Assembly: GCF_003350535.1 (NCBI RefSeq) | Contig: NZ_QQBB01000002.1 | Coordinates: forward strand, 62,001-126,000 | Direction: 5' to 3' | Length of the DNA stretch: 64,000 bases | Origin: Microvirga subterranea | GTDB lineage: Bacteria; Pseudomonadota; Alphaproteobacteria; Rhizobiales; Beijerinckiaceae | Shown here: positions 21,186 through 31,954 of the stretch, one piece after another | Position numbering within the stretch: position 1 is the first letter of the stretch | How the letters are laid out: each line of letters starts with the position of its first letter | Notes under the pieces: model-generated | Told to the model about the DNA's origin: nothing | The model's input: the letters and a program-made list of their open reading frames with translations, nothing else | Databases searched by the model: none | Position numbers and translations under genes: made by a program

Positions 21186-21207
21186 GGCTGCGGGCGGCCC
21201 CGCAGCC
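21186..21207. terminator. GC hairpin between convergent recN and LTXXQ gene
   Basis: GGCTGCGGG (21186-21194) pairs with CCCGCAGCC (21199-21207). It lies just after the recN stop and before the end of the minus-strand gene. There is no T run, so its role as a terminator is uncertain. Confidence 0.35.
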
Positions 21208-21212
21208 CCGCA

Positions 21213-21725
21213 TCAGAACGCGAACTCGTCCTCGTCGTCCGTCTCCATCCGCCGGGCCTCGGCCATGTCCCTGATCCGCTCGGCCGCCCGCACGGTGAGG
21301 AGCTCCAGGCGCGTCTTCTGGTCGGGCGTCAGGGTCTGGAAGAGCGGCTGCCAGGCGGTCGCGAGCTTCTTCAGGTTGGCGGCCCGCTCCGACATGACCT
21401 CGGCGCGGTCCTGATAGAATTTCGAGGGATCGAACGGGCCGGGCTGCTGGCTCATCGCCTGCTCGAACTTGGCGAGGCGGTCGTAGCGCCACTCCGCTCT
21501 GGCGCGGATCGCCTCCTCGACGGGCGGCCAGAGCTTCTCCTGCTCCGGCGTGAGCTGCAGCGCGATCTTGACGGCGCCCACCCGGGCATCGGTCAGGATC
21601 TTGAACTCCGTGCGGTTCAGCATCGGCGGTTCGTGCTGGGCGGCGCCGGAGGTCCCCTGGGCGTAAGCCACCGGGGCGCCGAGGATGAACAGGGCCGTCA
21701 TCGCGCCAATCGTCCGTTTGAGCAT
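21213..21725 (-). CDS. Periplasmic LTXXQ-motif (Spy/CpxP-like) protein
   Basis: The 170-residue protein has a signal peptide (AMTALFILGAPVAYAQG) and two LTXXQ motifs, LTPEQEKLWPPVEEAI near 58-73 and LTPDQKTRLELL near 138-149. These are the hallmark of Spy/CpxP-type periplasmic chaperones and their rhizobial relatives. The body is helical and charged, ending in an acidic EDEFAF tail. It is a single gene convergent with recN. The exact job is unknown; relatives respond to envelope stress. Confidence 0.8.
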   Translation of the reverse strand: MLKRTIGAMTALFILGAPVAYAQGTSGAAQHEPPMLNRTEFKILTDARVGAVKIALQLTPEQEKLWPPVEEAIRARAEWRYDRLAKFEQAMSQQPGPFDPSKFYQDRAEVMSERAANLKKLATAWQPLFQTLTPDQKTRLELLTVRAAERIRDMAEARRMETDDEDEFAF

Positions 21726-21921
21726 CTCAAGCCTCCTGCATGTCTGGACATCGTGAGCCTAGGTGCCCGAACCCCGCGGCGCTTGACACTTTGCGACGAA
21801 GTTCGTGCCGATTGGGACAGGCCTGCTTCGGGCGGGGCTCCGATGGAACCGCCGAGCCTGGTCCTCGCTTGAATCCGTAGCCTTTCTTCGAAGGAATGGT
21901 CTGCGGATCAGGAGGTGGATC

Positions 21922-22263
21922 GTGCCGCTGACACAAGCTCCCATCGTCGAGTGGCCCCCGGAGCTTCGGCACCTGCTGGACGGAGCCAGCATCGCCGCCA
22001 ACGCCGAGGGCCGGCGCTATTGCCGCCTCGACGTCGACGTGGACGACGAGACCCTGCTGCTCATCCATGAATTCGAGGCGCGGGTCAGGCACCGCCAGGT
22101 CCGGCTCAGGCCGCACAGCGAGACCGAATGCGTCGTGGGCGAGATGAACCCGGTCATCGGCCTCGGTGCCCCGGCCGACCCGACCCGCCACATCGGCCGG
22201 ATCCGCATCAGCTTCCACGACATCCAGGGCGACGACTGCATCGACCGTCCCTCCAGGGGATAA
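21922..22263 (+). CDS. Conserved-looking hypothetical protein
   Basis: This is a 113-residue protein that I do not recognise. The GTG at 21922 was chosen because a perfect Shine-Dalgarno AGGAGG (21910-21915) sits six bases before it; the open frame extends further upstream without such a signal. The sequence is acidic (LDVDVDDETLLLIHEFEAR) with a later GLGAPADPTRHIGRIRISF segment. It has no signal peptide or membrane helix. It may be a small lineage-specific cytoplasmic protein. A minus-strand frame over the same bases looks like a shadow. Confidence 0.6.
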   Translation: MPLTQAPIVEWPPELRHLLDGASIAANAEGRRYCRLDVDVDDETLLLIHEFEARVRHRQVRLRPHSETECVVGEMNPVIGLGAPADPTRHIGRIRISFHDIQGDDCIDRPSRG

Positions 22264-22292
22264 GGTGGTCGGCGTCAGTCTGGACGCAAACT

Positions 22293-22436
22293 GTCGTCAT
22301 TCCGGGGCCGCGCAGCGGAGCCCGGAACCCAGAGCCGATGACGGTGCAGAACGCGGTGGGACGCTTCTCGCTTCACCTTGAAACGCTGGTGGTTATGGGT
22401 TCCGGGCCCGGCCTGCGGCCGTCCCGGAATGACGGC
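22293..22436. repeat. Rhizobial palindromic intergenic repeat
   Basis: The left end reads GTCGTCATTCCGGGG and the right end GTCCCGGAATGACGGC, in inverted orientation. Inner arms around CCCGGAACCCA and TGGGTTCCGGGCCCGG are also inverted. Elements with these CATTCCGGG...CCCGGAATG ends are scattered through intergenic DNA of Bradyrhizobium and related genomes. The element lies between the small unknown gene and the putative promoter before ligA. Confidence 0.75.
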
Positions 22437-22462
22437 AGAGAAGACGTGTTCCCTCTTTGTTC

Positions 22463-22491
22463 TTGACAGTCGGCCCAAGCTTGGCTATATC
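22463..22491 (+). promoter_or_regulatory. Strong sigma-70 type promoter ahead of the ligA leader
   Basis: A perfect -35 TTGACA (22463-22468) is followed, 17 bases later, by TATATC (22486-22491). Transcription would begin near 22498, about 585 bases before the ligA start and exactly at the beginning of a highly structured stretch. Confidence 0.6.
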
Positions 22492-22497
22492 GTTGCC

Positions 22498-25241
<2,744 letters not shown>

Positions 25242-25276
25242 GACTCCTGTGCAAGACGGCTCGTCCCTGATGTGCC

Positions 25277-26155
25277 ATGATGGCGGCCATGAGCCTGGTG
25301 AGCCCTGAGCTGTCCCTCGATCCCGACCAGCGGGATGCGGGCGACGTGACCCATTTCTGGCGGGTGCCGCGGCACCACGGCCTCGACTGCCTGCGCGCCA
25401 CCTTCCGCCGCCACGCCTATGCCCGGCACACCCACGAGACCTATGCGGTGGCGGCTATTCTCTCGGGCTGCGAGACGTTCTTCCACCGGGGCGAGCAGCA
25501 TTATGCCGGTCCCGGCGCGGTCGCGGTCGTGTGCCCCGACGAGATCCACGACGGCGAGCCCTATGGCGGCGGCTTCGAGTATCGGACGTTCTATCCCTCG
25601 CCCGAGCTGATGCAGGAGATCGCCGAGGACGTGGCCGGACGGCCGCTCTCCCGGCCGCCCTGGTTCCGGCACTCGGTGATGCACGATCCGGAGCTCGCCC
25701 TGGCCCATGCCGAGCTTCATGTCTGCCTGTGCCGGGACGACAGCTGGGCCTCCGAGATGGAGCAGGACACGCGGCTCGTCGACTATCTTGCCCGTCTCAT
25801 CGCCCGCTGGGCCGATCTCGACGGTCTGCCGCGGGTGCGGGGCTGCTCGAAGGGGATCGCCCGGGTCCGCGACTACCTCGATACTCATCTCGGCCAGGAG
25901 GCGGAGCTGGCGGAACTCGCCCGCATCGCCGGCCTGTCCCGCAGCCACTTCATCCGCGCCTTCCGCAAGGAAACAGGCCTGACGCCCCACGCCTATCTGC
26001 TCGACCGGCGCTTCCGCGCCGCGGGCCGCCTCCTCGGGCAGGGGGAGTCGCCGGGGGACGTGGCGGCGGCCTGCGGGTTCTTCGACCAGAGCCACCTCAA
26101 CCGGGTCTTCAAGGCCCGCATGGGCGTCACCCCCGGCATCTTCCGGGCCGCGTAG
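25277..26155 (+). CDS. AraC-family transcriptional regulator
   Basis: The 292-residue protein has an N-terminal cupin-like effector domain (YARHTHETYAVAAILSGCE, GPGAVAVVCPDEIHDGEPY). A C-terminal double helix-turn-helix of the AraC type follows at about 190-290 (LAELARIAGLSRSHFIRAFRKE, DVAAACGFFDQSHLNRVFKA). It lies immediately before azlCD on the same strand, an arrangement common for regulators of branched-chain amino acid exporters, so azlCD is the likely target. The ligand is unknown. An ATG at 25289 is an alternative start. Confidence 0.9.
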   Translation: MMAAMSLVSPELSLDPDQRDAGDVTHFWRVPRHHGLDCLRATFRRHAYARHTHETYAVAAILSGCETFFHRGEQHYAGPGAVAVVCPDEIHDGEPYGGGFEYRTFYPSPELMQEIAEDVAGRPLSRPPWFRHSVMHDPELALAHAELHVCLCRDDSWASEMEQDTRLVDYLARLIARWADLDGLPRVRGCSKGIARVRDYLDTHLGQEAELAELARIAGLSRSHFIRAFRKETGLTPHAYLLDRRFRAAGRLLGQGESPGDVAAACGFFDQSHLNRVFKARMGVTPGIFRAA

Positions 26156-26205
26156 CGCATCGTTCGCAAAAAGTGGATCCGGTTTTCCGTACCAAACGAT
26201 GCGCT
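26154..26205. repeat. REP-like palindrome between AraC gene and azlC
   Basis: AGCGCATCGTT (26154-26164) pairs with AACGATGCGCT (26195-26205) around a core with AAAAAGTGGATCCGGTTTTCC. It resembles the second palindrome at 12074-12123. It overlaps the AraC gene stop and sits 66 bases before azlC. Confidence 0.75.
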
Positions 26206-26270
26206 CTCCCGAGAAAGCACTTTCATCCAAGACGCCGCGCCGCCGTTTCGGCATAAGGCCGCAAACGGAC

Positions 26271-26987
26271 ATGACCATGGACCAAATCAATCCCTATCGA
26301 ACCGAGTTGGGCCGCGAGGCGCGGGCGGGCCTGCGCGACATCGCGCCGGCCGCCATCGCGGCGATCCCCATCGGCCTCCTCTTCGGCGCGGTCGCGGCCG
26401 GCAAAGGCATGACGACGGCGGAGGTCACGCTGATGTCGACCCTCGTCTTCGCGGGCGGGGCGCAGTTCGCCGCCATCGAGACCTGGATCCACCCGGCTCC
26501 CATCCTGACGCTCGCCTTCGCGACCTTCCTCATCAACGTCCGCCACGTGCTGATGGGGGCCTCCCTCTCGCCCAAGATGAAGCTGTCGCGGACGCAGGAG
26601 CTCCTGGCCTATTTCTTCCTGACCGACGAATCCTGGGCGCTGGCCGAGCGGCGCGCCCTCGACCGTCCGGTGACGGGCGCCTACTGGGCCGCCATGGCGG
26701 GCATGCTGTTCGCCAACTGGGTGGTCTCGACGACCCTCGGGGCTGTCCTCGGCTCCTTCCTGGGCGATCCGGCGCGGCTCGGGGCGGATTTCGCCTTCAC
26801 GGCCCTGTTCATCGGCCTCATCGCGGGCTTCGGCCGCAGCCGCGTGACCCTGGTCACGGTCGGCACCAGCGCGGCCGTGGCGGCCCTCGTCCACCATTTC
26901 ATCGGCGCCCCCTGGCATGTGGCCTGCGGTGCGATCGCCGGCATCGCGGCCGCCTACTTGGCGGCCCCGAAGGAGGCAAGGGCATGA
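26271..26987 (+). CDS. azlC: AzlC family branched-chain amino acid export subunit
   Basis: The 238-residue polytopic membrane protein has the AzlC signature around AAIPIGLLFGAVAAGKGMTTAEV, FAGGAQFAAIETW and FLINVRHVLMGASLSPK. Together with AzlD it forms an exporter of branched-chain or related amino acids in the inner membrane. The ATG at 26271 was chosen; ATG 26277 is two codons later. It overlaps azlD by four bases, and an AraC regulator lies upstream. The substrate is inferred only from the family. Confidence 0.88.
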   Translation: MTMDQINPYRTELGREARAGLRDIAPAAIAAIPIGLLFGAVAAGKGMTTAEVTLMSTLVFAGGAQFAAIETWIHPAPILTLAFATFLINVRHVLMGASLSPKMKLSRTQELLAYFFLTDESWALAERRALDRPVTGAYWAAMAGMLFANWVVSTTLGAVLGSFLGDPARLGADFAFTALFIGLIAGFGRSRVTLVTVGTSAAVAALVHHFIGAPWHVACGAIAGIAAAYLAAPKEARA

Positions 26988-27283
26988 GCGTGGACACGAC
27001 GACCCTCTTGGCGATCCTCGCCATGGCGGCGGTGACCTACATCACCCGGATCGCTGGCCTGTTCGTGGCCGACCGGCTCGTGCTCACGGGCCGCGCCAAG
27101 GCGGCGTTCGACGCCATCCCGCCGGCGGTGCTCGTTGCCGTCATCGCCCCGACGGCGCTCACCACCGGCTGGGCCGAGGCCATCGCGGCCGCGATCACGG
27201 CCATCGCGGCGTTCCGCCTGCCGCTCCTCGCGACGGTGGCGGTCGGTGTGGCGTCGGTGGTGCTGCTGCGGGGCGTGATCTGA
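26984..27283 (+). CDS. azlD: AzlD family branched-chain amino acid export subunit
   Basis: The 99-residue protein has three to four hydrophobic segments (LLAILAMAAVTYITRIAGLF, AVLVAVIAPTALTTGWAEAI, LPLLATVAVGVASVVLLRG), and the TYITR motif near its start is typical of AzlD. It is the small partner of AzlC and overlaps it by four bases. The gene ends 7 bases before the convergent pepP stop, with no clear terminator between them. Confidence 0.88.
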   Translation: MSVDTTTLLAILAMAAVTYITRIAGLFVADRLVLTGRAKAAFDAIPPAVLVAVIAPTALTTGWAEAIAAAITAIAAFRLPLLATVAVGVASVVLLRGVI

Positions 27284-27290
27284 CGGAGAT

Positions 27291-29111
27291 TTAACCGATC
27301 GGCCGCGTCGCCTGCTCCAGCCAGGCCCGCGTCTCGGGGGCGAGCTCGGCCGCGAGCCTCTCCCGCACCTTCGCGTGGTAATCGTCGAGCCAGGCGATCT
27401 CGTCTGCCGTCATGATCGACGGCTCGACGAGACGCAGGTCGATGGGCGAGAAGGTGAGGGTCTCGAAGCCGAGCATCTCCCGGTCGCCGCCCGGGATCGT
27501 GCGGCCCTCCACCAGGATCAGGTTCTCGATGCGAATGCCGTAGGCGCCCGGCTTGTAGTAGCCGGGCTCGTTGGACAGCATCATGCCGATCTCGAGCGGC
27601 GTCGTGCCGGTCTTGGCGATGCGCTGCGGCCCCTCGTGCACCGACAGATAGCTGCCGATCCCGTGTCCCGTGCCGTGATCGAAGTCGAGGCCCGCCTCCC
27701 ACAGGGGCTTGCGGGCGAAGCTGTCGATCTGCGCGCCGGTCGTGCCCTTCGGGAACACCGCGCGGGCGATGGCGATGTGGCCCTGGAGCACCCGGGTGAA
27801 GCGGTCCTTCATCTCAGGCGTGGGCTCGCCCACCACGACGGTGCGGGTGATGTCGGTGGTGCCGTCCTCGTATTGCGCGCCGGAATCGATCAGGAAGATC
27901 TGGTTGATCTCGATCGGCCGGTTGCTGGAGCTCGTCACCCGGTAATGGGGCAGGGCGGCGTTGGGGCCGGCGCCCGAGATGCTCGGGAACGAGATGTTCT
28001 TGAGCGCCCCGGTCTCGATGCGGAAAGCCTCCAGCGCCTCGACAGCGTCGATCTCGGTGAGCTTGCCTTTCGGAGCCTCCCGGTCGAGCCAGGTGAGGAA
28101 GCGGGCGACCGCGATGCCGTCCCGGTGATGGGCGGTCCGTGAGCCGGCGATCTCGGCTTTGTTCTTGACCGCCTTCATGAGGGAGATCGGATCGGCCCCC
28201 ACATCGACCTTGCCGCCCGCGCCCTCGATGCGCCGGATCAGGGCGACGGAGCCCGTGGCGGAATCGATCCGGACCTTGCGGCCGCTTTCCCCGAGTTCCT
28301 CGAGGGCGGCCTGGAAGCCGCTGATCGGCACGAACTCCGCGAGGTCGCCGACCGCGTCGCCGGCCTCGTTGGTGATCTTAGCCGGGTCGAAGAATAGGCG
28401 GGCCGGACCCTCGCAGGGGATGATCGCGTAACCTAGCGGCAGGGGCGTATGGCCCACGTCGCCGCCGCGGAGGTTGAACGACCAGGCGAGGTTGTGCGGG
28501 TCCGAGATCACGAGCGCGTCGACCTTGGCCTCGGTCATCTTCTTGCGGATGCGCTCCAACTTCGACGGAGCATCCTCGCCCGCATACTGGCCCGGATGCG
28601 GCCGCACCGGCGCCTGCGGCAGGGCGGGGCGGTCAACCCAGATCACGTCGACGAGATTGATGTCGACCGGGGCGAGGCTGCCGCCGGCGCGGGTCACGGC
28701 CTGCTCCAGCCGCTTCAGGCCGTCGCTGGTGTGGAGCCATGGGTCATAAGCCAGCGTGGTGCCGGCGGGCAGGTGCGTCGCGATCCAGTCCTCGGCGGAG
28801 GTCTCGGCCATCTGAACGGGCGTGATCACGGACGTGTCGACCTGCTCGGCGGCCTGGACCGTGTAGCGTCCGTCGACCACGAGAGCTGCCTCCCTCTGCA
28901 GGATGACCGCCGTGCCGGCCGATCCGGTGAAGCCCGTCAGCCAGGCGAGGCGCTCCGCGCTCTTCGGCACGTACTCGCCCTGGTGCTCGTCGGCGCGGGG
29001 AACGATGAAGCCCTCGTAGCCGCGGCGCGCCAGCTCGGCGCGCAGCTTCGCGATGCGGTCGGGGCCTTGGGACGGGGAGGTGGAGTCGTCGAAGGTCTGA
29101 AAGCGGGCCAT
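27291..29111 (-). CDS. pepP: Xaa-Pro aminopeptidase (M24B)
   Basis: This metallopeptidase removes N-terminal residues that precede proline. The 606-residue protein has the three-domain layout of the large aminopeptidase P: two creatinase-like N-domains and a C-terminal pita-bread domain. Metal ligands are visible: Asp409 and Asp420 in IDSGAQYEDGTTDITRT, His in GTGHGIGSYLSVHEGP, Glu in SNEPGYY, and Glu in FETLTFSP. The start MARFQTFDD at 29111 was preferred over a 19-residue longer frame because family members begin close to this point. The gene is convergent with azlD. Confidence 0.93.
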   Translation of the reverse strand: MARFQTFDDSTSPSQGPDRIAKLRAELARRGYEGFIVPRADEHQGEYVPKSAERLAWLTGFTGSAGTAVILQREAALVVDGRYTVQAAEQVDTSVITPVQMAETSAEDWIATHLPAGTTLAYDPWLHTSDGLKRLEQAVTRAGGSLAPVDINLVDVIWVDRPALPQAPVRPHPGQYAGEDAPSKLERIRKKMTEAKVDALVISDPHNLAWSFNLRGGDVGHTPLPLGYAIIPCEGPARLFFDPAKITNEAGDAVGDLAEFVPISGFQAALEELGESGRKVRIDSATGSVALIRRIEGAGGKVDVGADPISLMKAVKNKAEIAGSRTAHHRDGIAVARFLTWLDREAPKGKLTEIDAVEALEAFRIETGALKNISFPSISGAGPNAALPHYRVTSSSNRPIEINQIFLIDSGAQYEDGTTDITRTVVVGEPTPEMKDRFTRVLQGHIAIARAVFPKGTTGAQIDSFARKPLWEAGLDFDHGTGHGIGSYLSVHEGPQRIAKTGTTPLEIGMMLSNEPGYYKPGAYGIRIENLILVEGRTIPGGDREMLGFETLTFSPIDLRLVEPSIMTADEIAWLDDYHAKVRERLAAELAPETRAWLEQATRPIG

Positions 29112-29217
29112 GCCATAAACCGGTGGTGGGATCCTTGAGGCGCGACACGCTAGGCCTGCCGCGCCCAAGCTGCAACCGTCCTGCCGTCACCGGAGATGCA
29201 TGGCCAAGCTACAATCT

Positions 29218-29232
29218 GCATAGCATCTATGC
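29218..29232. promoter_or_regulatory. Short perfect palindrome upstream of two micro-genes
   Basis: GCATAG and CTATGC flank a three-base CAT. It lies in the 288-base gap between divergent pepP and the 78-residue gene at 29400. A second short palindrome, GAGCATAGCTC, lies about 45 bases further on. These could be operators; no regulator is identified. Confidence 0.3.
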
Positions 29233-29399
29233 GCTGCCTGCCTAAAAGTTAACGCTCAGGCCTTGTGCGCTGCAATACGAGCATAGCTCGCATGACAAAA
29301 TACCCACTCCAAAAATAGGTCAGGGCGACTTACCTTATTGGTAACGATAAAACGAGGAACGCTGAAGGGACATCACGCCAACTCGTTGGAGATGTACCC

Positions 29400-29636
29400 A
29401 TGGCTACTGCCTATTTCGCACCGACCGCCAACACCGCCCCGGCTGCCGCCGAGCGCCCGGCTTCGAGCCTTCCCGGCCTCACTAAGCGCTTCATGAGCGC
29501 GGTGATGGAGGCGCGGATGAAGAGCGCCGAGGCTCAGCTGCGCCGTCACGAGAGTCTCGTGAACGACCTGTGCCGCCGGCAGAGCCACGCGCCCGAGTTT
29601 CTGGCTCAGGACGAACAGCTTCCTTTCAAGATCTAA
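29400..29636 (+). CDS. Small basic helical protein, unknown function
   Basis: The 78-residue protein has an Ala/Pro-rich start (MATAYFAPTANTAPAAAE) and a basic helical body (LTKRFMSAVMEARMKSAEAQLRRHESL), and ends in PFKI. It has no membrane helix or signal peptide. A GAGGAA at 29354-29359 is too far away to set the start, so GGAG at 29388-29391 is the likely ribosome binding site. It reads like the short arginine-rich proteins common in Rhizobiales, some called DUF1127, but I cannot assign it to that family. A second micro-gene follows 15 bases later. Confidence 0.65.
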   Translation: MATAYFAPTANTAPAAAERPASSLPGLTKRFMSAVMEARMKSAEAQLRRHESLVNDLCRRQSHAPEFLAQDEQLPFKI

Positions 29637-29651
29637 CCCGAGAGAAGACCA

Positions 29652-29756
29652 ATGATCATCGTCACCGTCATGAAGGCCATCCGCGACATCTATCTCGAGA
29701 CCATCGAGCTGCGTCGCGAGCTCGCCAAGCGCTATCCGCGCGTTCTGATGGACTAA
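29652..29756 (+). CDS. 34-residue micro-protein, unknown function
   Basis: The frame encodes MIIVTVMKAIRDIYLETIEL followed by RRELAKRYPRVLMD and a TAA, 34 residues in all. A good ribosome binding site (GAGAGAAG, 29640-29647) precedes the ATG. The product would be one amphipathic helix with a hydrophobic start. It lies 15 bases after the 78-residue gene and the two are likely one transcript. It overlaps the convergent prmA stop by four bases. Rhizobial small proteins of this size often have regulatory or RNA-related roles, but none is shown here. Confidence 0.55.
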   Translation: MIIVTVMKAIRDIYLETIELRRELAKRYPRVLMD

Positions 29757-30685
29757 TGCCTGTCCGTTGAGCGGGGCCGCGGATGCGCGCCGCCCCGCTT
29801 GAGCACCAGCGCCACCCAGCCTTCCAGGTCGTAGCGGCGCTGCAGATGCCATCCTTGGGCCGCATAGGCCGAGAGGACGCCCGCGACGTCCTTCACCAGC
29901 AGGCCTGACAGGATCAGCGTTCCGTCGCGGCTCGCCACCCGCGCGAGAGACGGCGCCAGGATCCGCAGGGGCTTTGCCAGGATGTTGGCGAAGACCAGGT
30001 CGAAATGCCCCGGCCTGTCGGCCATCGCATTGCGGACGCCCGGACCCACATAGAGCTTCATCCAGGACGCGATTCCGTTCAGTCGCGCATTCTCGCGCGC
30101 GACGCGCACCGCTTCCGGATCGATGTCGCCGGCGACCACCGGCTGCCTGAGGATCTTCGCGGCCGCGAAGGCCAGGATTCCCGTTCCCGTTCCCACATCG
30201 AGCACATGGCGCGGCTGGCGCAGCTTCAGCTCGTCCACGAAGGCGAGCAGGCAGCCCCTCGTCGTGCCGTGGTGGCCCGTGCCGAAGGCGAGGGCCGCTT
30301 CGATCTCGATGGCGACGTCGTTCGGCCGCCGCTGCTCGCGGTCGTGGGAGCCGTGCACCAAGACGCGCCCGGCGCGGACCGGGTTCAAGCCCTCCAGGGA
30401 CGCCTTCACCCAATCCTGCTGCTCGAGCGGCACGAACACGCCCTTGTCGGCCTCCTCGCCCACGACCGGCCGCAGGAGGTCGCGAATCGCCGCCTCGTTG
30501 GGCTCCATGGCGAAGTAAGCCTCGAGGAGCCACGGCCCGTCCTCCTCCGTCTCGAAGGCGGCCACGGCTGTCTCGGCCGGGTCGAAGATCTCGCCGATCA
30601 GCTCGGTCATGGCGCGAGCGGAGCGCTCGTCGGTCGTGATCCGGAAGACGTGGGTCGGGCGGTTTGGGTGCAGTCCTTCAAGCAT
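29753..30685 (-). CDS. prmA: Ribosomal protein L11 methyltransferase PrmA
   Basis: PrmA trimethylates ribosomal protein L11 using S-adenosylmethionine. The 310-residue protein has an N-terminal substrate-recognition domain, the linker AFGTGHHGTTRGCLLA, the SAM motif LDVGTGTGILAFAAAK, the acidic DIDPEAVRVARENARLN, and the ANILAKPLRILAP motif that matches the family's NPPY-like site. It is a single gene, divergent from the SDR gene, with a 147-base gap between their starts. Confidence 0.93.
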   Translation of the reverse strand: MLEGLHPNRPTHVFRITTDERSARAMTELIGEIFDPAETAVAAFETEEDGPWLLEAYFAMEPNEAAIRDLLRPVVGEEADKGVFVPLEQQDWVKASLEGLNPVRAGRVLVHGSHDREQRRPNDVAIEIEAALAFGTGHHGTTRGCLLAFVDELKLRQPRHVLDVGTGTGILAFAAAKILRQPVVAGDIDPEAVRVARENARLNGIASWMKLYVGPGVRNAMADRPGHFDLVFANILAKPLRILAPSLARVASRDGTLILSGLLVKDVAGVLSAYAAQGWHLQRRYDLEGWVALVLKRGGAHPRPRSTDRH

Positions 30686-30743
30686 GGCCTCCGCTTACCA
30701 CCGCTCGCGGGCAAGATCACGCATTGTTTGACGCCCCCTGCCT

Positions 30744-30768
30744 GGAACCCTCCTGAAGAGGTCCCGTT
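30744..30768 (+). promoter_or_regulatory. Perfect EcfG-type general-stress promoter of the SDR gene
   Basis: GGAAC (30744-30748) is followed after exactly 16 bases by CGTT (30765-30768). This is the consensus of alphaproteobacterial EcfG/SigT/RpoE2 sigma factors. It points toward the SDR gene, whose ATG lies 64 bases further on. Confidence 0.65.
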
Positions 30769-30832
30769 GTGCCCTCGTCCGATCCGAACCGCAGGCGCTG
30801 CCCGCCTGCCGTCATCATGATGGGGAAATTGC

Positions 30833-31708
30833 ATGCCTGGCCGTCTCTTCGACAAAGTCGCCATCGTCACCGGAGCCGGAACCGGCATCGGCGAAGCCAT
30901 CGCGCTCAAGTTCGCCAAGGAGGGCGCCCGCCTCATGCTGGTGGGCCTGCCCGACGATCCCGTCGAGGACGTGGCGCGGCTCATCAACGGCGCGGGCGGT
31001 TTCGCGGAGGTCTACCTCGGCGACATCGCCGAGGAGCGGCACGCTGAAGCGGCCGTCGAGGCCTGCGCGAGCGTCTATGGGCGCATCGACGTGCTGATCA
31101 ACAACGCGGGCGTCTTCCTCGCCGTCGGCGAGACGCAGGACTATCCTATCGACAAGTTCGACGAGACCCTTCGGGCCAATGTGCGCTCCGTCTTCCTGAT
31201 GACGAAGTTCGCGCTGCCTTACCTCCAGAAGACTCACGGCAACATCGTCGCCACAGGCTCGGAGGCCGGCATGATCGGCCATCCGAAGAACGCCATGTAC
31301 GGCGGCACCAAGGCCTTCATCCACTCTTTCATCCGCGGCGTCGCGGGCGAGCAGGCGGCCTATGGCGTGCGCGCCAATTGCGTATGCCCCGGACCGATCG
31401 ATACGGCCTGGACGCACAAGTCCACGGGCCCAATGGATTCTGAACTCGCCAGCATGATCACTCAGGCGACGCCGATGGGTCGGCGCGGCACGCCGGAGGA
31501 GGTCGCCAACGTCTTCTGCTTCCTCGCGTCCGACGAGGCGAGCTTCGTGACCGGCGCGCTCTACGCGGTCGACGGCGGCATCACGATCTCCAAGGGACCG
31601 ATGGGCGCCAAGGCGGACTCGTTCTTCAAGACACAGCCCGAAGGCACGCTGCCGACCCGTCACTCCCACGATGGCCTGAAGAACAAGGATTACGAGACCG
31701 TGACCTAG
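30833..31708 (+). CDS. Short-chain dehydrogenase/reductase (SDR family)
   Basis: This 291-residue NAD(P)-dependent oxidoreductase has the nucleotide loop TGAGTGIGEA at 13-22, NNAG near 92, and the catalytic Ser and YGGTK motif (ATGSEAGMIG, then AMYGGTKAF). ANCVCPGPIDTAW follows the active site. The C-terminal tail, about 30 residues long, is longer than in most classical SDRs. The substrate cannot be read from the sequence. A perfect EcfG-type promoter motif upstream suggests general-stress control, which is common for SDR genes in Rhizobiales. Confidence 0.88.
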   Translation: MPGRLFDKVAIVTGAGTGIGEAIALKFAKEGARLMLVGLPDDPVEDVARLINGAGGFAEVYLGDIAEERHAEAAVEACASVYGRIDVLINNAGVFLAVGETQDYPIDKFDETLRANVRSVFLMTKFALPYLQKTHGNIVATGSEAGMIGHPKNAMYGGTKAFIHSFIRGVAGEQAAYGVRANCVCPGPIDTAWTHKSTGPMDSELASMITQATPMGRRGTPEEVANVFCFLASDEASFVTGALYAVDGGITISKGPMGAKADSFFKTQPEGTLPTRHSHDGLKNKDYETVT

Positions 31709-31786
31709 CTTCGTAGCGTGCGTGACTCACTGTACGGCGGTGCCGCCATCACAGCCCTCATGCTGAGGAGCGAGACATTCCCACAG

Positions 31787-31896
31787 CCTCATCCTGAGGA
31801 GGATTGCGCAAGAAATCCGTCTCGAAGGACGAGGCGTCTCCAGCGTGCAATGAACCATCCTTCGAGACGCCGCTGTCGCGGCTCCTCAGGATGAGG
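31787..31896. repeat. Rhizobial inverted repeat between convergent SDR and cfa
   Basis: CCTCATCCTGAGGA (31787-31800) is perfectly inverted at 31883-31896 (TCCTCAGGATGAGG). Inside, GTCTCGAAGGA (31819-31829) is inverted at 31858-31868. Partial copies of the outer arm flank it near 31757 and 31919. Such CTCATCCTGAGGA elements are multi-copy in intergenic DNA of Bradyrhizobium, Methylobacterium and relatives. It may also end transcription from both sides. Confidence 0.75.
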
Positions 31897-31954
31897 TCTC
31901 CGAGACGCCGCCTACGCTCTCATCAGGATGGGGTGGGAGTGATATGCAGAGCTC

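Noticed and set aside
21727..22218. 163-codon minus-strand frame over the small unknown gene
   Set aside because: The plus-strand frame has a perfect AGGAGG ribosome binding site and this one has no start signal.
29356..29387. GGAAC...CGTT before the 78-residue gene as an EcfG promoter
   Set aside because: The spacer is 23 bases rather than 16-17.
29373..30533. 386-codon minus-strand frame overlapping prmA
   Set aside because: It overlaps PrmA in another frame and the 78-residue gene; PrmA has all family motifs, and this frame has none.
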